64,000 nt of DNA from Nymphalis io. Its lineage: Eukaryota; Arthropoda; Insecta; Lepidoptera; Nymphalidae. Position numbers and translations under genes: made by a program. Where the stretch lies: NCBI RefSeq assembly GCF_905147045.1, contig NC_065902.1, positions 5,525,377 to 5,589,376 of the forward strand. Direction: 5' to 3'. The notes beneath the pieces are model-generated. The model saw only the letters and a program-made list of their open reading frames with translations, made no database searches and was not told the origin of the DNA. Below are positions 40,401 through 55,400 of the stretch, in pieces. Within the stretch, counting starts at the first letter, position 1. Each line of letters opens with the position of its first letter.

Positions 40401-43400
40401 TTTGTAAGAGCCTTTATAATGAAGTTGCTCTTAAAATGTTTCTTTGAGAGTCGATATGAGAATCAAGTGGCTGCAGAGTTGTAGGAGCAGATACAGTTGC
40501 GCGAAATAACGCCTGACTCAACAAGATATCACGTTGTGTATTTTAAATACATTTCTTTCACAAACACACCAGTAAATAAATTCATGCACCATATGACCGG
40601 CTATATCATCTGATTAATTAATTATAGCATCGATATGTCACGCGTTTGTGTATTTTTAAACGTAACATTCACATCGCGTTTATTAATAGACGATAACTTT
40701 TTTTAAAAATATATGTTTGTCTTCTCTTAATAAACTTAGATTTCACATTTTTAAATGAGATGGAAAGAATATATTTAGTTCGTTTTCGAATGTAAAGCTT
40801 GTGTTGATGATTCACATTTGTATCTCAGTTTTATATATATATTTTTTTAAATAAATCATCACGAGTGGTATGCGAGAAGCGCGATGAGCTGTATCGTATA
40901 TACAGACAGAGTTTGCATCTACAAGCGTTGGCGTGTTATGTGTTGGTGCGAACGTGCGGGACTGCGCACATCGGGCGACGCACGTCGGTGACGGTGCTCG
41001 GGCCGGCTGACTGTGGTCGCATCGCCAGCGGCGGTGGCCCGAGTATATTTTTATTTGTCGATATCGGTGATCGGCGCCTGCTCCATTAGTCATGTGACAG
41101 TATCGACACAAGATCGACCCTCTCGGCCCTCTTTTAATTCCATCGATGCCCGCCAGACCGAACCAGCAGTATGCAAATTTACACGCGTACAGAACAACTG
41201 ATGAATGATATACTGACGCGCCAGAGTATATTCACGCAATGCTTTCTGAAGAAGTGATGCGCTAATGGCTATGCGAATATTCAAAGATTGAATAGATTGC
41301 TGTAATGTAAGCGCCGCTTAAAATAGAGCCTACATTTTATATTGTATATTTGTGATTTCTTTATTTTGATAGCTCTTTAATTCGACAATACATGTTTGCG
41401 GTCCGATTCAAAAATTCTAATCTATTATTCTTTTTTTAAAGTTTGTTACTATATGTACGGTACGGTATAAATAATAATTCCGATTATTTTTTAATTATAA
41501 TCACATAAAAAATTGATTTTTTAGTAATTTGTATTAAAATTGTTAGTACAATGAGTTTTTTTTAAAATTTTACGTTATTAAAATTAATTTGGTTACGTAA
41601 AATAGATTAAGTAAAACCAATGATAATATTATATATATAACAAAAAAAATCCATAATGGTTTTTTCTTTCATTAAGGAAATACTTTTTCCTTTGAATATA
41701 CTTAAAGTGTGTTGTCAATAAACTGTTTGTTATGTAATATTTGAGTATCAAACAACGTAGTGTGCACAGGAATAGTGTGCGTCGGCGGCTGCGCGAGGGT
41801 CAATGCGCCCCGGCTGACTCACCGCGTGCGACATATGTACACTATAACATTATTACTTTCTTATAAGGTTGTCGTGTTTAAATAATGCATGTAATGTAAC
41901 TGGTCGCAATTTGTGCTCTCTTGAGGGCGTTCAAGCCAAGCTGTGGGGTCGGAGGATCTTAAGCAGGCCGGCGGAGCGGTCCTTACACTATGAATGCAAC
42001 GCAAATGATCCCGCATGACGTCTATGATTACAACTCCATGTTAATATACATTACATATAATGATATATTTTTATTTGATATAAACAGCAGTTTTATTTAT
42101 TTTTTATGAAACATATTTGATTTGTTAAAATTGAGAAAGAAAGCCAAGAGGGCCCAATAGTTAAAATGCGTGAATCTTAAGCGATGACCGTGGGTTCAAA
42201 ACCGGGGAAGCACCACTGAATTTGCTTGTGCTTTATTTGTGTTTATAATTCATCTCATGCTTGACGGCGAAAGAAAACATCGTGAGGAAATCTGCATGTG
42301 TCTAATTTCACTGAAATTCTGCCAAATGTGTATTTCACCAATCCGCATTGGAGCAGCGTGGTGGAATAAGCTCTAAACCTTCTCCTCAAAAGAAAAAAGG
42401 AGGCCTTAACCCAGCAGTGGGATATATTTAGGCTGATACTAGAGATTGAGAACTATTATAATTAGACGTTCTGATTGTAAATATATCCGGCTTAAACTTG
42501 GAGTGAGAAATAGACTAATTAATTCAATTAAAAAAAAGCTATGCTACGAGTATGACTTAAATAAGACACAGACTTCTATGTAAATATTAACAAATTTTAA
42601 TCGATCGCTCATTAGGCACTAGTTAGAAAAATCCTATAATGTAATTTTAACATTCAAAATTTACAAAGATAATTAACCGAAGTATTAAGTACAAAATAAC
42701 AAACAGAACAAAGCAATATCATTAAATAACCATTGAGGTTAGATTTTTGCGACGGTGTATAATCGCCAGAGCCTCTTAGTGCATCTTCCTGTAAATTTAA
42801 AAAAAAAAAACAAGAAACAATGAAATGTAATTAATACTAGCAGTAGGTAGACCAATAAATATTTTAATTTTTAAAACACACTAAGTATATAAAAGTATAA
42901 TTTGAAATACGAGCGAATTGTATGTAAACACATACATATATCATTAATATGGTTTGTTTGATATATTATTTCAAAAGGAAATAGTTTATTATATTAGGAG
43001 CGACGTGATGGTAAAATGGGCGTGAAAGCACACATCTCTTCGCGCTTCGATATCAATTCTATCTTAAAGAAAAGCACCTATGCATATTAAAATAGAGAAC
43101 GCAATTACCCAATGCAAATTCTGGAGTAATTATGTTTTCTTATGTATTTATCCTTTTATATAGAATTTATAAAATATTTGTATAGCAAATTTTTAGCATA
43201 AGTTGGATTGACAATAAATATTTCATGACTGAAACAAATTTAGTTCATCGAGAAAAAATGGTTTCCTAGTAAATTTATGAGCACTGAAACGTTGTTTATG
43301 AGCTTACGACACTGGCGTGTTTGTTTTTTAAACAGTATTCTCATGTTGCAGATCTTTTTAATATTAATAAATGTAATCTAAGAATACATTATTTGCTGCG

Positions 43401-46400
43401 TTGCTAATTGACAATCAGAAATAAGTACTTTGATTAGCTAACGCCTGCCTCTAAGGTTGATGGTCAGAATCCATTTTACAATTCAGAAAATTAAAAAGCT
43501 TTAAGGGATTTAATGCTCTGACTTAGTAAATGTAGTAGTAAACTTCTAATGTTTTTTTTATGATAAAAAACACACCCACACAGCGCAGAGCTGAGTTATT
43601 GCTCGGTCAAAGATAACATAAAACACCACAGAATTATTCTGCACCATGTTGCATCTACTTTTTTAATTAACTGTGTTTCAAAATTGTTAAAAATGGTGTG
43701 TAAATAGTGGTATATCATTCCATATTCATGTCTGAGGTTGATTGGCAAAATGATCCTAGAAACAAAATTAAACTATGACGCAGAAATTATCAGAGGACGT
43801 AGATGTAAAAATTATAGGAAGTAGTATTAATTGTATTCGTATTTATTGACTCATATTGATCTGAAATTTAATTACTCAAGCAATAAACATGAACAAATTA
43901 TAAACCAAAATCACCGCTCGCTAGGCATGGACTATTTTTCTCCGTCAAAAATTACACATTATAATTAGATTTACATAAATTGTACCAAACAAGCTTAAGT
44001 GAGAAAACATTTATCAGAAGGAAGTTTACGTGAGTCGTTCTAAATGAAATATTCCGAACCGACACAGGACCAGCATTAAACACATTATCGTGTTATCGAT
44101 CAGCGGCTTGCAATTAGTAGTTTATTTAAGCGATGCAAGTGCGGACCTCCCGCGCTTGACGCCAGGTCTGACGCCGCCTTCTTGTCTTTATGAAATTATC
44201 ACTAAATTGAGAGATAAAGTCTACTCTCTGACGTGATAATAGCGCCCCCGGCGACTACTTTTGCCTATTTAAGGCAGTCAACGAATCAAGGAAGAAATTG
44301 TAAATTACAACGGTTTTTTGCCAAGGGTTACTTGTTAATGTATCTTGGGTAATTTACGTTTAATATTTAAATTACTGTTACTTATGTCAATTAAAATTGA
44401 CCATGGTATATGGTGTAGTTAATGCGATACCTTAATGTACGAGGAGCGACGCCGTGGGGCGGCATGTCAACAGTGGTATCAGAGTTCGCAAAGGGCGTTC
44501 GGTTCTCCTTAAAAGGCGCTGTCACTTACGAGAGACCTTTCATAACACTTAATAAGATGCAATACGAGTGTAAAGTTTCGTGATGATTCCGTGAGAGTAG
44601 TCACGAGGCGCCCGAGGGCCGTGGGACAGGGCGATTTTGTTTTATTTTTAATGCTTTACGTTGTGCCGGCAGCTAATTACACGGCGGGTCGCTTTTTAAC
44701 GAGCACTCATTCAGCTTAACAGCACGCGCACGCGCAGTCGTCACACCTACGCACGTTTTCAATGGTATCAGAAAACACTTCCCTGTGAACTACAAAATTT
44801 TATGAGAGTAACAAAATCATGTAACATAAGTAGTATTTCATATTTAAAATATTTTATACTTTTTGTAGGTTTTGGTAAAATAGAAATATAAGTAAAGAAG
44901 CTGTTTGCTAATTTTATCATTAAATTTTATGAGACGGCTAAGAAATTTTATGAGGCCTTAGGTGTATGAACAGTATGCGTCTAAAATAATAGAGATGAAG
45001 TAATTTTGTCGCTACCAAATGTCGACGTACAAGCAAGAAAACTACAATGTCTCTGTTTTATGATCAGTGTTGTCGATGTAAATTTGGTATAGGTTAGTAA
45101 TAACACGATTTTATATTTAAATAGAAACGCCAACGTTACGATGGGAGTAAGATATATCAAAAGTTATAGTCGCTGAACGTACAAGCCCGATAATATTCTA
45201 TTCATTTATAGATTAGATAGATTTGGAATTTATAGTTAAACCTTACGACCTATCTCCTTGTAATTTATGCAGAACAAACATATTGCGATTGCTTACATTT
45301 GTATTTCTGAAGTTTATAACTTGGATAATATGGTTTCCATTTTGTTACATCGAATAAATGGTTTGAAATTGTAATAGAAATTATAAAGATCGTGGGTTTG
45401 TACGAGCATTTGCTCAACAAATAATAACGAAGTCATCATATATATTATATATCATTCATATTTATATACCTTGACTTAAAAATATACAATATATGTATTC
45501 AAATTTTTTTGTGACGATGATGATTTGGTGATATAAATGGTTTAACATTGAAGTTCTAATATCTGTTCAAATAACTAGTCATAACAAAATCTTGATAAAC
45601 TCAATATTTTAACGATATACTATAATATATATATAATGATATAATGTATTATTTCGATATCATCTCGTTAACTAGATAACATCATGTAAATGTCCCACTG
45701 CTGGACAAATCCCTAAGAGGAGGTTTCGAGCGCATTCCACAAGACCATTATTAGTTGATACACAAGTGGCAAAATTTCAGCCAACACGTACAACATTTAA
45801 ATCAAGGATATGTATATTCTTTAATTTTTTAAACGATTAACTTGTAATGCATACTGAGTTTATTTAATAAATAGAAGCTGCATTTTCCACTTCACGTCGG
45901 TAGAAGATAGTAATAAAAATGTATACCTTAAAGGTAGGTGATTGGTGGCTGACGGGCCACACCGTATGCTGCATCGCAGTTACAGAACGATATCGATCTT
46001 ACTTGAAGCACAGCTTTCCAAATAGGGAGGCCGAGTTCCCAAATAGGCAACGGTCAGACGGTCGCCGCCACCGCAATCTTCACTATCGAGGACGCAACAT
46101 TTTCCATTGTCTACACGTTTTTGCCCTCTCTGAAACCAATATTGCATCTTCATCGAGGACATCCAGTCTACTATAGACGGTGTCACTGTACCCAACGCTG
46201 GAAATAAACTTGTTTCGGCGGCGTTTTCTAGGATATCGCTATTTTCAGATATACGTAATTTATTGTGAAATGTTTATTTAGACAAGGAGTTCACTGAGAT
46301 AAACACGTAATTATTTGTAATTTTTTAACATTCTAATTATTTTAATTCGAAAATCTTTATGGTAATTTAGTGCAATAAATATTTCAAAATGTAATCTGAT

Positions 46401-49400
46401 ATATTTTAAAACAATAAGAAGCGTCTATTAAAAATAATCGGAATATGACCCAAAGGGTTCGATGCCAAGTGTAATTTCCTATAGCTTGAGATAGTGCGAA
46501 CACTCTATAAGGCGTGTGCTCTGTGGCATTGACTAATCGCTCATGACTGAATACTATCACTTACTGACCTCCAGTTACCCTCGCTGGCGTCAGTGGAGAT
46601 AAATAGAATACAGTGAGGTGCTGCGGGGTGAGTGGGCGCAGTCTGGCGGGTGGCGCGACTTGCTCGCGGCTGGCGCACTTGTACACCCGCTCACACCCAC
46701 TACGACCACGGTTTATAATATTTCTAACAATTCAACAGGGAGTTTATCTTCATTTCAGACATATTTATGTCGACATTTCTGTTAGCTAGTTAGTAGACTA
46801 ACAGAAATCACATGAGATATGCGACCGCAACTGCTGTCGCGCGGCGCCGGTGGAATGTAGCCTTGGGGATTGATCGTAATGTTCAATGGGTGAAATATGT
46901 AGGCACGAAATCAATAAGTAACTGTTGGGCCTTTCAAGCTTATTAATCTCAATTGGAAGTCAATTGGTACTTAAATCCTTTGCGATTTGTAACTTCAATA
47001 ACAAAGAGGTTAACAGATTTGTATCGCGGTATCGTTTATGTCGTGGATAGTCATAGTAGATAGAAAGAATGTTGTAGATTTGTAGCCTTCAAAGATGATT
47101 ATACATGCTCATGCGCCGACGAGCCTGAGCTATTGCGGTATTGTATTCAAATCCTGTCGCGTCACCATGCAGGGTGCGATGCCGCGTCTGGCAGGCGCGA
47201 GACGTCCTTTGTGGCGACACACCTCTTCATCTTGCAATTTATTCCACATGTGTAGACATTCTACTATTAAATGCTTAATGTTGTATTCATATTCACTACA
47301 AAACGGAGTAAACGAGAGTGAAATAATTAAATTAACTTTTGAGAATTGCCACCTGTTGGCGAGGTCATAATTCAGAAGAACACTTTACGAATATCAAAAT
47401 GCAATTCCTTGAGATCGGTTTAAATTAATTTATTGCATAACCCAAGAGAATACTAAGTTGCAAACGTTTTATATGCAAATCAAGTTTAGCAGAGAACACC
47501 AGGGTTATAGCAAAAAATATCCTGATTGAAATAAAAGTTGTAAGAAAAATGGTTGCGTATAATGTTATAAAGTCAATATTTCTTGTTGGCCTCACTTGAG
47601 GTGTCGTTTGAATCTCGCCAAGTGATCGTGTGAGGTAAAGTTGAGATATTGGAGTGCAACTTCTATGTGAACAGACGTTAAAGTCAGTGTAGTGTGCCTA
47701 ACTTAGGCGCATGACTTTAAACATTTAGACATTTCATATCAATTTCACTTTATAACAATATAATGTTAAATATCAGTTTTATTTATTGCTATATATTATA
47801 TTTTAATATCTTTAAATATTAACGTTGCTAAACATAATCATTTTATTCAAGAAAATAAATTCAATTTATTAACTAAGAGTTACAGAGACATTTGAGTTTA
47901 TATCTTTAAAAAGTACAAAATTAAGATTCAAGATTAAAATAAGGTAATTTATATCTTAAAGGTAGGTTCAAAGTTTTTGAAACAAAATTAAATTATAATC
48001 AGGTCAGCCAGAGGCGCTGAGAGGCGCTCTGTCACCAAACAAGTATAAATAATCCTTTTAACTTTTGCCGCCGCTATGTTTTTCTTAGAATAATTATATT
48101 CTTAAAGCGATAATGCTATAAAAATATCATTCTTAAAATATACTGGATAAGTATAGTTTATTATTAGGGGTTATTATAACATTTGATAGTAATATCATAA
48201 TCGTACGTAATTATCGATACAATATTCTCTCCTTAAAAGTAGAATGCGTAAAATAAGTAAATTTGTTTGTATAAAAATTGTTAATCAACAGTGTATCAAC
48301 TTGTAAAGAATATTAATTACGCAGTTGTGTTTTTACCTCATTCCTTTATCTCTGGCGCCCCGAGTGCGTATTGTTGACCTTTCCCTTTACTCAATTCACT
48401 CTTGTGCCTTGAATGTGGATAAATAGGCATAATTGGCACTTCTATTACTTTTTTACCGTCTGTCGGCTCATGTTACTAGTTTTCTTGAACATAATATATA
48501 ATAGTTTAAGTGTCCTTTATAGTTTTTATAGCACTGTAGTTTTTTATGATACAATATTTTGTTTTTCATATTTTACAAATAATGGAGAATAGTTCTTCAG
48601 TTAACATCAGATGTATTTTAAATATAAATAATAGCACTACAAATATTTAGGCAGTGCAAGGTCGTTGGACATTTCTTTATATGAAACCAACTGTCACAAC
48701 ATAAACAAAAGTCTCGCACGCTTCTAAGTCGCTGTGACGCCCCAATAGTAAATGTTTCACGCCATATTGTACACTTTATTAACGTAAATGTTGGCATATC
48801 TGCTCGCCCATTAATCTCCATATAATTAAATGATCAAGTGAAATTATATTTAGCCTAAGAAATGAGGACGTGCCCACGCCCGTCGCGGCGCGTTGCGTTC
48901 GCCCTATCGGACCACATTGAAAACCTCACGAGTGATATGAAATACTTAAGTCTTAATAAGTTAACTATTAACAAAGGAAGGTTGATCAATATATATTTAT
49001 GAGCACAAAACGAATTTATTTCATATTTTTAAACTCGTATTTCTCAACGCGTTTATCATCGTTACCTTAACCGTTAAATTTCCCTAAAGGCGCTATGACC
49101 GACTGGATCCGACATTCGCATAAACTCATCGTTAATACACATTAAGGTTTATATGTTTAGGCATTAATAATAAAATATGTCAGTGAAACGATTCCCGTAA
49201 ACGTAACGGTTTAGTGTCTCTCGGCTGTAGGTATAGGTTATCGCAAAAGGCTTTCTACGAGGTCTGATAACGGAGACACAAAATCATTAATGAGTGTTCT
49301 CGCTTAGTGAAATCGTCGAGGAAAAATCTCAAGTCTTATTAACATAGTAGTAAAGCTAGTTTATTCATAATTGGCGGTTATCTCCCTCCCTAGTGCAGTG

Positions 49401-52400
49401 CGTGCAATGCGCCCCGCCCCGCGCCGCGTCGTCGCGCAAATAAATTGCGATCATAATATCGTGCAACATCGACCCGGCCCGACCACAATTAAAATTTGCA
49501 TTCTTGTCCTTTGATTGATAGCTCTGTTCAATAACAGAGAACCCTTCTGATTAAGCCTGATCTGTGTTGAGCCTCAAAGAGCTTAATAATAATGTCTCAT
49601 GAACCCTTTATCTCTACCTCAATATCTAATTAATGTTTTTGTTTTAAGTGTCAATGATAATAAATAAGAATTAATATAATAAAGTATTACATGCAGAAAA
49701 TTACTATTCAAAAAAAAACAACATGGAGACATTAATTTATTGCAAACAACAAAATTACAAACAATATTTTGTATTTCAGTGTACCTCTTGTGAGGAGAGA
49801 TTGTAAGTATGGGACGAAATTCCGACATAAGATAATTAAATTATTTATATAAGTATGCAAGATCCATACATACTAACATATGAAGTTTATTAAAAACTAG
49901 TTAAATAGTTGGAGTATTTTATTTTTAGGGTTCGGTACTTTTCATAATAACAATGTTCTTATTTGCTAATATTAAAAAGAAAGATCCTTTAAGCGAACGA
50001 ATATTTGAACAAACGAAACGAATAACGAACGGACGATTGCGCAAGAGATATATCCTCAAGTACTAAATGAAGACCAAAATGACTTTACGTGTTGTCTAAT
50101 GCACGATAGTATAACAATGACTCCGGATACTGGGGATGTCTTGATAACTAAACCTATTATTTTTAATTGACCCAAACTTAGAGTCTTAATGTCAAAAACT
50201 TATTGTCAAAAACAAAGAAAATTCATACACACCTCAGACCTCTTTAGAATTATGCAGACAAATATCTAGATCATATTAAATTATGTATTAGCTCTTTCCC
50301 GAGACGTGTACAGACGTTATAATGAGCTGTATTTTTCAAAGAAACTAGACTGAAATAACATCAATATTATTAATACGCGAAATATGCACTGTCTATATCC
50401 GTTGCCTGATGGCGTCTCATATTTGCGAAAATATTTTTTAAGTTTGTTTTTATGAGGTGCAACTGTACGAACGCTCATTCCAAAAGCATTTGTAGAATGA
50501 TACTCAATAAATTATACGATATTTTTGTTTAGCGAGTTGGCAGCTGTCCACTGTCTGCTACTGGATATTATGATATTAGACTAATAATCGATTAGGCGAT
50601 GAATAAAAATTCTTACACGAACATACTCGTAAGTATCTGTTTTTTAACGCCTTTATAGAATAGTTTTTGTTATTAGATGGTTATTATAAAGACAACATCT
50701 AATACTGTTATTCATCTACCCACACTTTCAATCTCAGATTACCCCCGATATGGTATTCGCTATCTTTAAATCTGTCTTCACCTCGTAAAATCGTTTCATT
50801 ACTCGCCTACCATAGCTTATGCGAGAATAAAGATCATCTTGTCCGTCGAAAAACTACTAATAAGGAAGAATCACAATAATATGTGTGATTCTTACGTTGA
50901 CTACTAACTGTTTCGAAAATAAACTTCACCGCCTTACCGTCTTACATTTTAATCAGGAGTCATTGAAAATAAATATATATTTGTCGAATTATAGGCATAT
51001 CAAACGAGAAGAACCAGTCACAATTGCGTCAAGCAGGCGCCGGACGCAGTCAATGAAGTCTACAACAATAAATAAAAATTGAAGGAAACCAGACTGTATT
51101 GATATCGATACAATTTATGTTTCATTTCTGTGGCCAGCGATGCGTTTAAAATCGGGATATCTGTTTTAATTGTTGTTTAACGTCACTAAATCGAAGTCGT
51201 ATGCATTTCGATACGCTAATTGAATAAAATCGAAGTAAAAACTTGAATTGAAGGTGAAAAAGGTCAGTCAGATGCCAATAGTGGGCAACGAAACTTAGTA
51301 GAAGAGACAGGAAGGCAAAACGATATGTCGTCAGCCTTGTCACGTGTATTTTTTATATCTGTACTGTGGGCCGTCTTGTTATGATATATGTAATTTGTTA
51401 ATTACTCTTAAATAAAATGAAGTAATATCTGACTTATATGTATCTGGTAATTTATTTGATAAACTTGTAAAATTAACGTGTTTCTAATTTACCTCTTTCT
51501 GTTAAACTAGACGTAGATCGTTTAATAAAACGGCCTTCCTTATATAAAAACTATTTCAACTCCCTTTTTTTCTATCAATGCAATTTCATCTTTAATTAAA
51601 GAAAGTAATTGATTAAAAAAGTTTTCACGACAAAAATCTCCGTCATAAAAAAAAGTTAATAAAATCTTAGAACAAATCTTTTGCCTCGTTATGAATGGGA
51701 AATTCTGAGGACAAATTTATCTCGCTCAAGTACTCATAATAAGTACTTTTATAGGAAGCTATGTTAGTAAGGAAAAGTCAAATTGATTGACAGAATAATT
51801 CTCTATAATTACATGGAATTGTAGTGAGAATCTGTTTAAAATGCGCGATTAACATGTAGAATGAAGTATCTGACTCGATTAGTAATTCGATATTTAAGGA
51901 TTATTTAATTATGAAGACAAGATATTCAAATAATTAAAAAGCAATATCTAAAAAATATACATAATGTCATGTTATGCCACTGCCATTAGTCCTTGATCGG
52001 ACCGAGTCAGTGTGGCGACTATTCTGCTGGGTCCATATTAATCGAATCGAGACGAACAGCGCACGCGAACCCAAGCACTATCGTGCGCGCGGTATCAGCT
52101 AACATTGGCAATTAATGGCTTCGTTTTGTACGATTCATTTGATTATACATATACCATAAGATTTAATGTTTCGTTTTCAATATCTTTTAGTTTCCTTTAA
52201 TAATGTAGATACCGTTAGAACAAACAATGGTGATGATTTTTTCTTATACATTTTATGCTACCCATCATATTTTGAATTTGTAAAGTTTATTATGAATCCA
52301 CTATAAAAATATCGGAACATTGTTTTTTTCTATAAAATATAATTATATATAACATGTATCTAAAGATTTTTAAAGTTCCAGAATATTTAATAAGTAAGTT

Positions 52401-55400
52401 TATTTATAAATATTTAAAAAATATGTTTTAGCGATAGTTATTTATCTCTTTGGTAAATAGATATGATTTAAAAGGAAAATGATCTATAACGTAAATACTG
52501 TTTAATGTAAATATGAAATAAGAACTAAGCTCATTTAATAGAGAAAATGAATATTTTGCAATATTCTCCAACAATCTTTGAACAGTCTTCATAAATGTCT
52601 GAATTAAATGTATAGAAAATAATATTGTATCCAAAGCATAAAAAGGAGTATATATATATCATATTTTTAAATACCTATTCCAGTTAAAACTTACTAACTA
52701 ACAACTTAATAATCAAATTATCCAAATTTGAATGATGAATTTGACCTTATTCGTTTGATATGTCGGTAGCAGGATCGCATTGGCCTCAGGTGTTGGTCGT
52801 CTTGCGGCCACGCGTATTATGTAAAGCGGGGAGTATCAAATATCAGTAACAGGTGTCGATCGCGGCAGCTCATAAGAATTATTGTTGCGCATCGATTTAA
52901 TCAACCATGTCGACGATTAGTGTCAGTGTTGATCGACCGAATAGAGTTTTTAATTGCTGTTTACAAATAATACAAAAAACAATATGATTCAAGTTTTAAA
53001 ATGCTTAGCTACGTTATTTAGTCGTAGTATTTGCGTTTTAAACTTTAAAGAATAAGGAACTAGCTGGTAACCTTTATGTTTCGATTTGTTTTTTTTTTTT
53101 AATTTGATACTGGCCAGTTTTTTGACATGCGTCATATTAAAAAAGAGGTCAGAGCCGCCTTATTACGCCTACGATTATTTTTATCAAGACTTTATGAAAG
53201 CTAAATTAAATATAATGTATACGTGTTTATACGCGAAGGTTTGTTTATCTTATAAACAAATTACTTTTATTATTAATATTTTACATGTACATCACAGACA
53301 TCACAGACTACATACATAACAGAAGATCTATTTGACAAATCATCGTTCTAAACAGGACAAATTACAGTGGTTTTTTTACAAACGATTTATATAGGTTCAT
53401 GTTAAGTATAAAATAAGTTTGCGCTAAGCGATGGCCGGCTAACATTTGCTTTGCAGACTAAATATCAAAGTACACTCCTTATAGCTAATTCACAGCAAAC
53501 AATTTATGCTCTACCCACGCTTGCTGAAATACGGCGCACGCCTATTTCAACCCTTTTATGTTGAGGATTTATTGAAGCGATTCGAGCATGCTTCAATGAA
53601 CCGGCCGTATACCTTTGCCCGTTTGACATGTAAGTCATACTTATCGTGATCTATGACATGACAATGGAGTGGAAACCGTGGGGCCTTGCATACCACACTT
53701 CAAGGATGACAAATGGTAACTAACTACCTTATAATGCACATAATACTATATCAACGATTTTTCAAGTGAATAACTCATGTTATCTTATTGTAAATATCTG
53801 GTCGCACTCGCAGTAATACTTTAAGTGTCAAAGTGTTTTTTTCTTGTTTGTATCATTAAATTAGCTACATTATTACTAACTAAAATATTATTCGCGTATT
53901 TTCACGATGATCCTGACAAATTTATAGATATTGAGTATATTCAAAATAAACAACTGCCTATATATATCGGGAACAAATTTCCATAAACAGATCGTGAGAC
54001 CAGCATAAGACGGGCGTCGCCAATACTTCATTTCCCTGGCGAGCCGTTTCTGGCTCCGCGCCAACGTTTCCGAGAACATGGGAGAAGGTTACGCGATGTC
54101 TCGCTTTAGTTTATATGCTTAAATCATATCGAAGATAATATTTATACAGGTATTCAATGATATGCGTATAAAAAACTTCTACTACTCTACGCGTTAAGTA
54201 AGAATTGAGTGATTATTTTAAATACCCGTTGGATTATTGTAATGTCAAAAGTTTTACTATTCGTATTGTAGACCCGAAAGAACATAATATTTTTTCATAT
54301 ATATTACACAGTATATGGTACGTTTGTGCATGTTTCTTGCACCTGGAATTTTCATAATTATGAAATCGATTTCAAAACTACCACCAATGCGAATGCGATG
54401 CGTGTTACCCAACGCAAAAAGAACAGTTGGTTAGGCATTCTTCAGTTCAATTAAGTGTTTCGTTTTAAAAATCGGTAGTTAAAAGTTCGGGTGGACAAAA
54501 TCGCTATCAGGTAATGTTATTGTTTTTAGTATCGATTCGAAAATGAGTATTTGTACGTAAGACGTACGTGCTTATCTTTTGCTTTTACGACAAAAATAGT
54601 TTATGTAGATAGCGACGTTTCACTGCCACGATTACTTAGTCAGAGTCTATCGTCTGACACGGTAAATGCGACGCGTGATTGTCGCATCCTTATCCAAGGC
54701 TCCCTCCATCCTCATTATAATGGCGCGGATACCGAGCCGTAGCGAAAGAAACATATGGATAGAAAGCAGTGTAAGTCGTATTGACATTAAGATCAATATG
54801 TTCTCACGCAACGTGTCTCGGCCACTATCAGTGCACTCGTAGAGTGAGGTTAATTAAATAGTTACAAGAAGGCGATAACAGTGACGCCTATTTATAGAGG
54901 CCGGGCCACCTTATCGACCTAAGCCATCTGATAGTGATCTATTTACCACACCTAATCACTCACTCCCTTCGTAGTGCTACTCGAAAATGCATATTTTATC
55001 ATTTATTCCAAGACCAAGGTTTTTTAAATGCGTCAGTAATCTATGTTTATTATGTGTAACTTGACTTTCACTATTCTTAAGGGTATATAATAGGTGACAA
55101 TACGTCGTAATCCATATGGAACGAACTATGTTTAATTATTCATAAAGATAATAACAATCATTAAAACTGATTAGAAAGGTCTTTGACTAGCACCCATATG
55201 TTTAATATAATAATATTATTATTTATACTTTCTCAGAGTATTAATAGTTCTTAATTCTTAAATAAAATACTCTCGAAACATTCCTTGTAACATATAGGTT
55301 TCTAGTTTATTCGATTTTACGATGTGTCGATATTATAAACGTCATCGACAAGTGACAATATTTAAAGTAAATGCTACCTAAACCTGTTTTCTTTACGACA

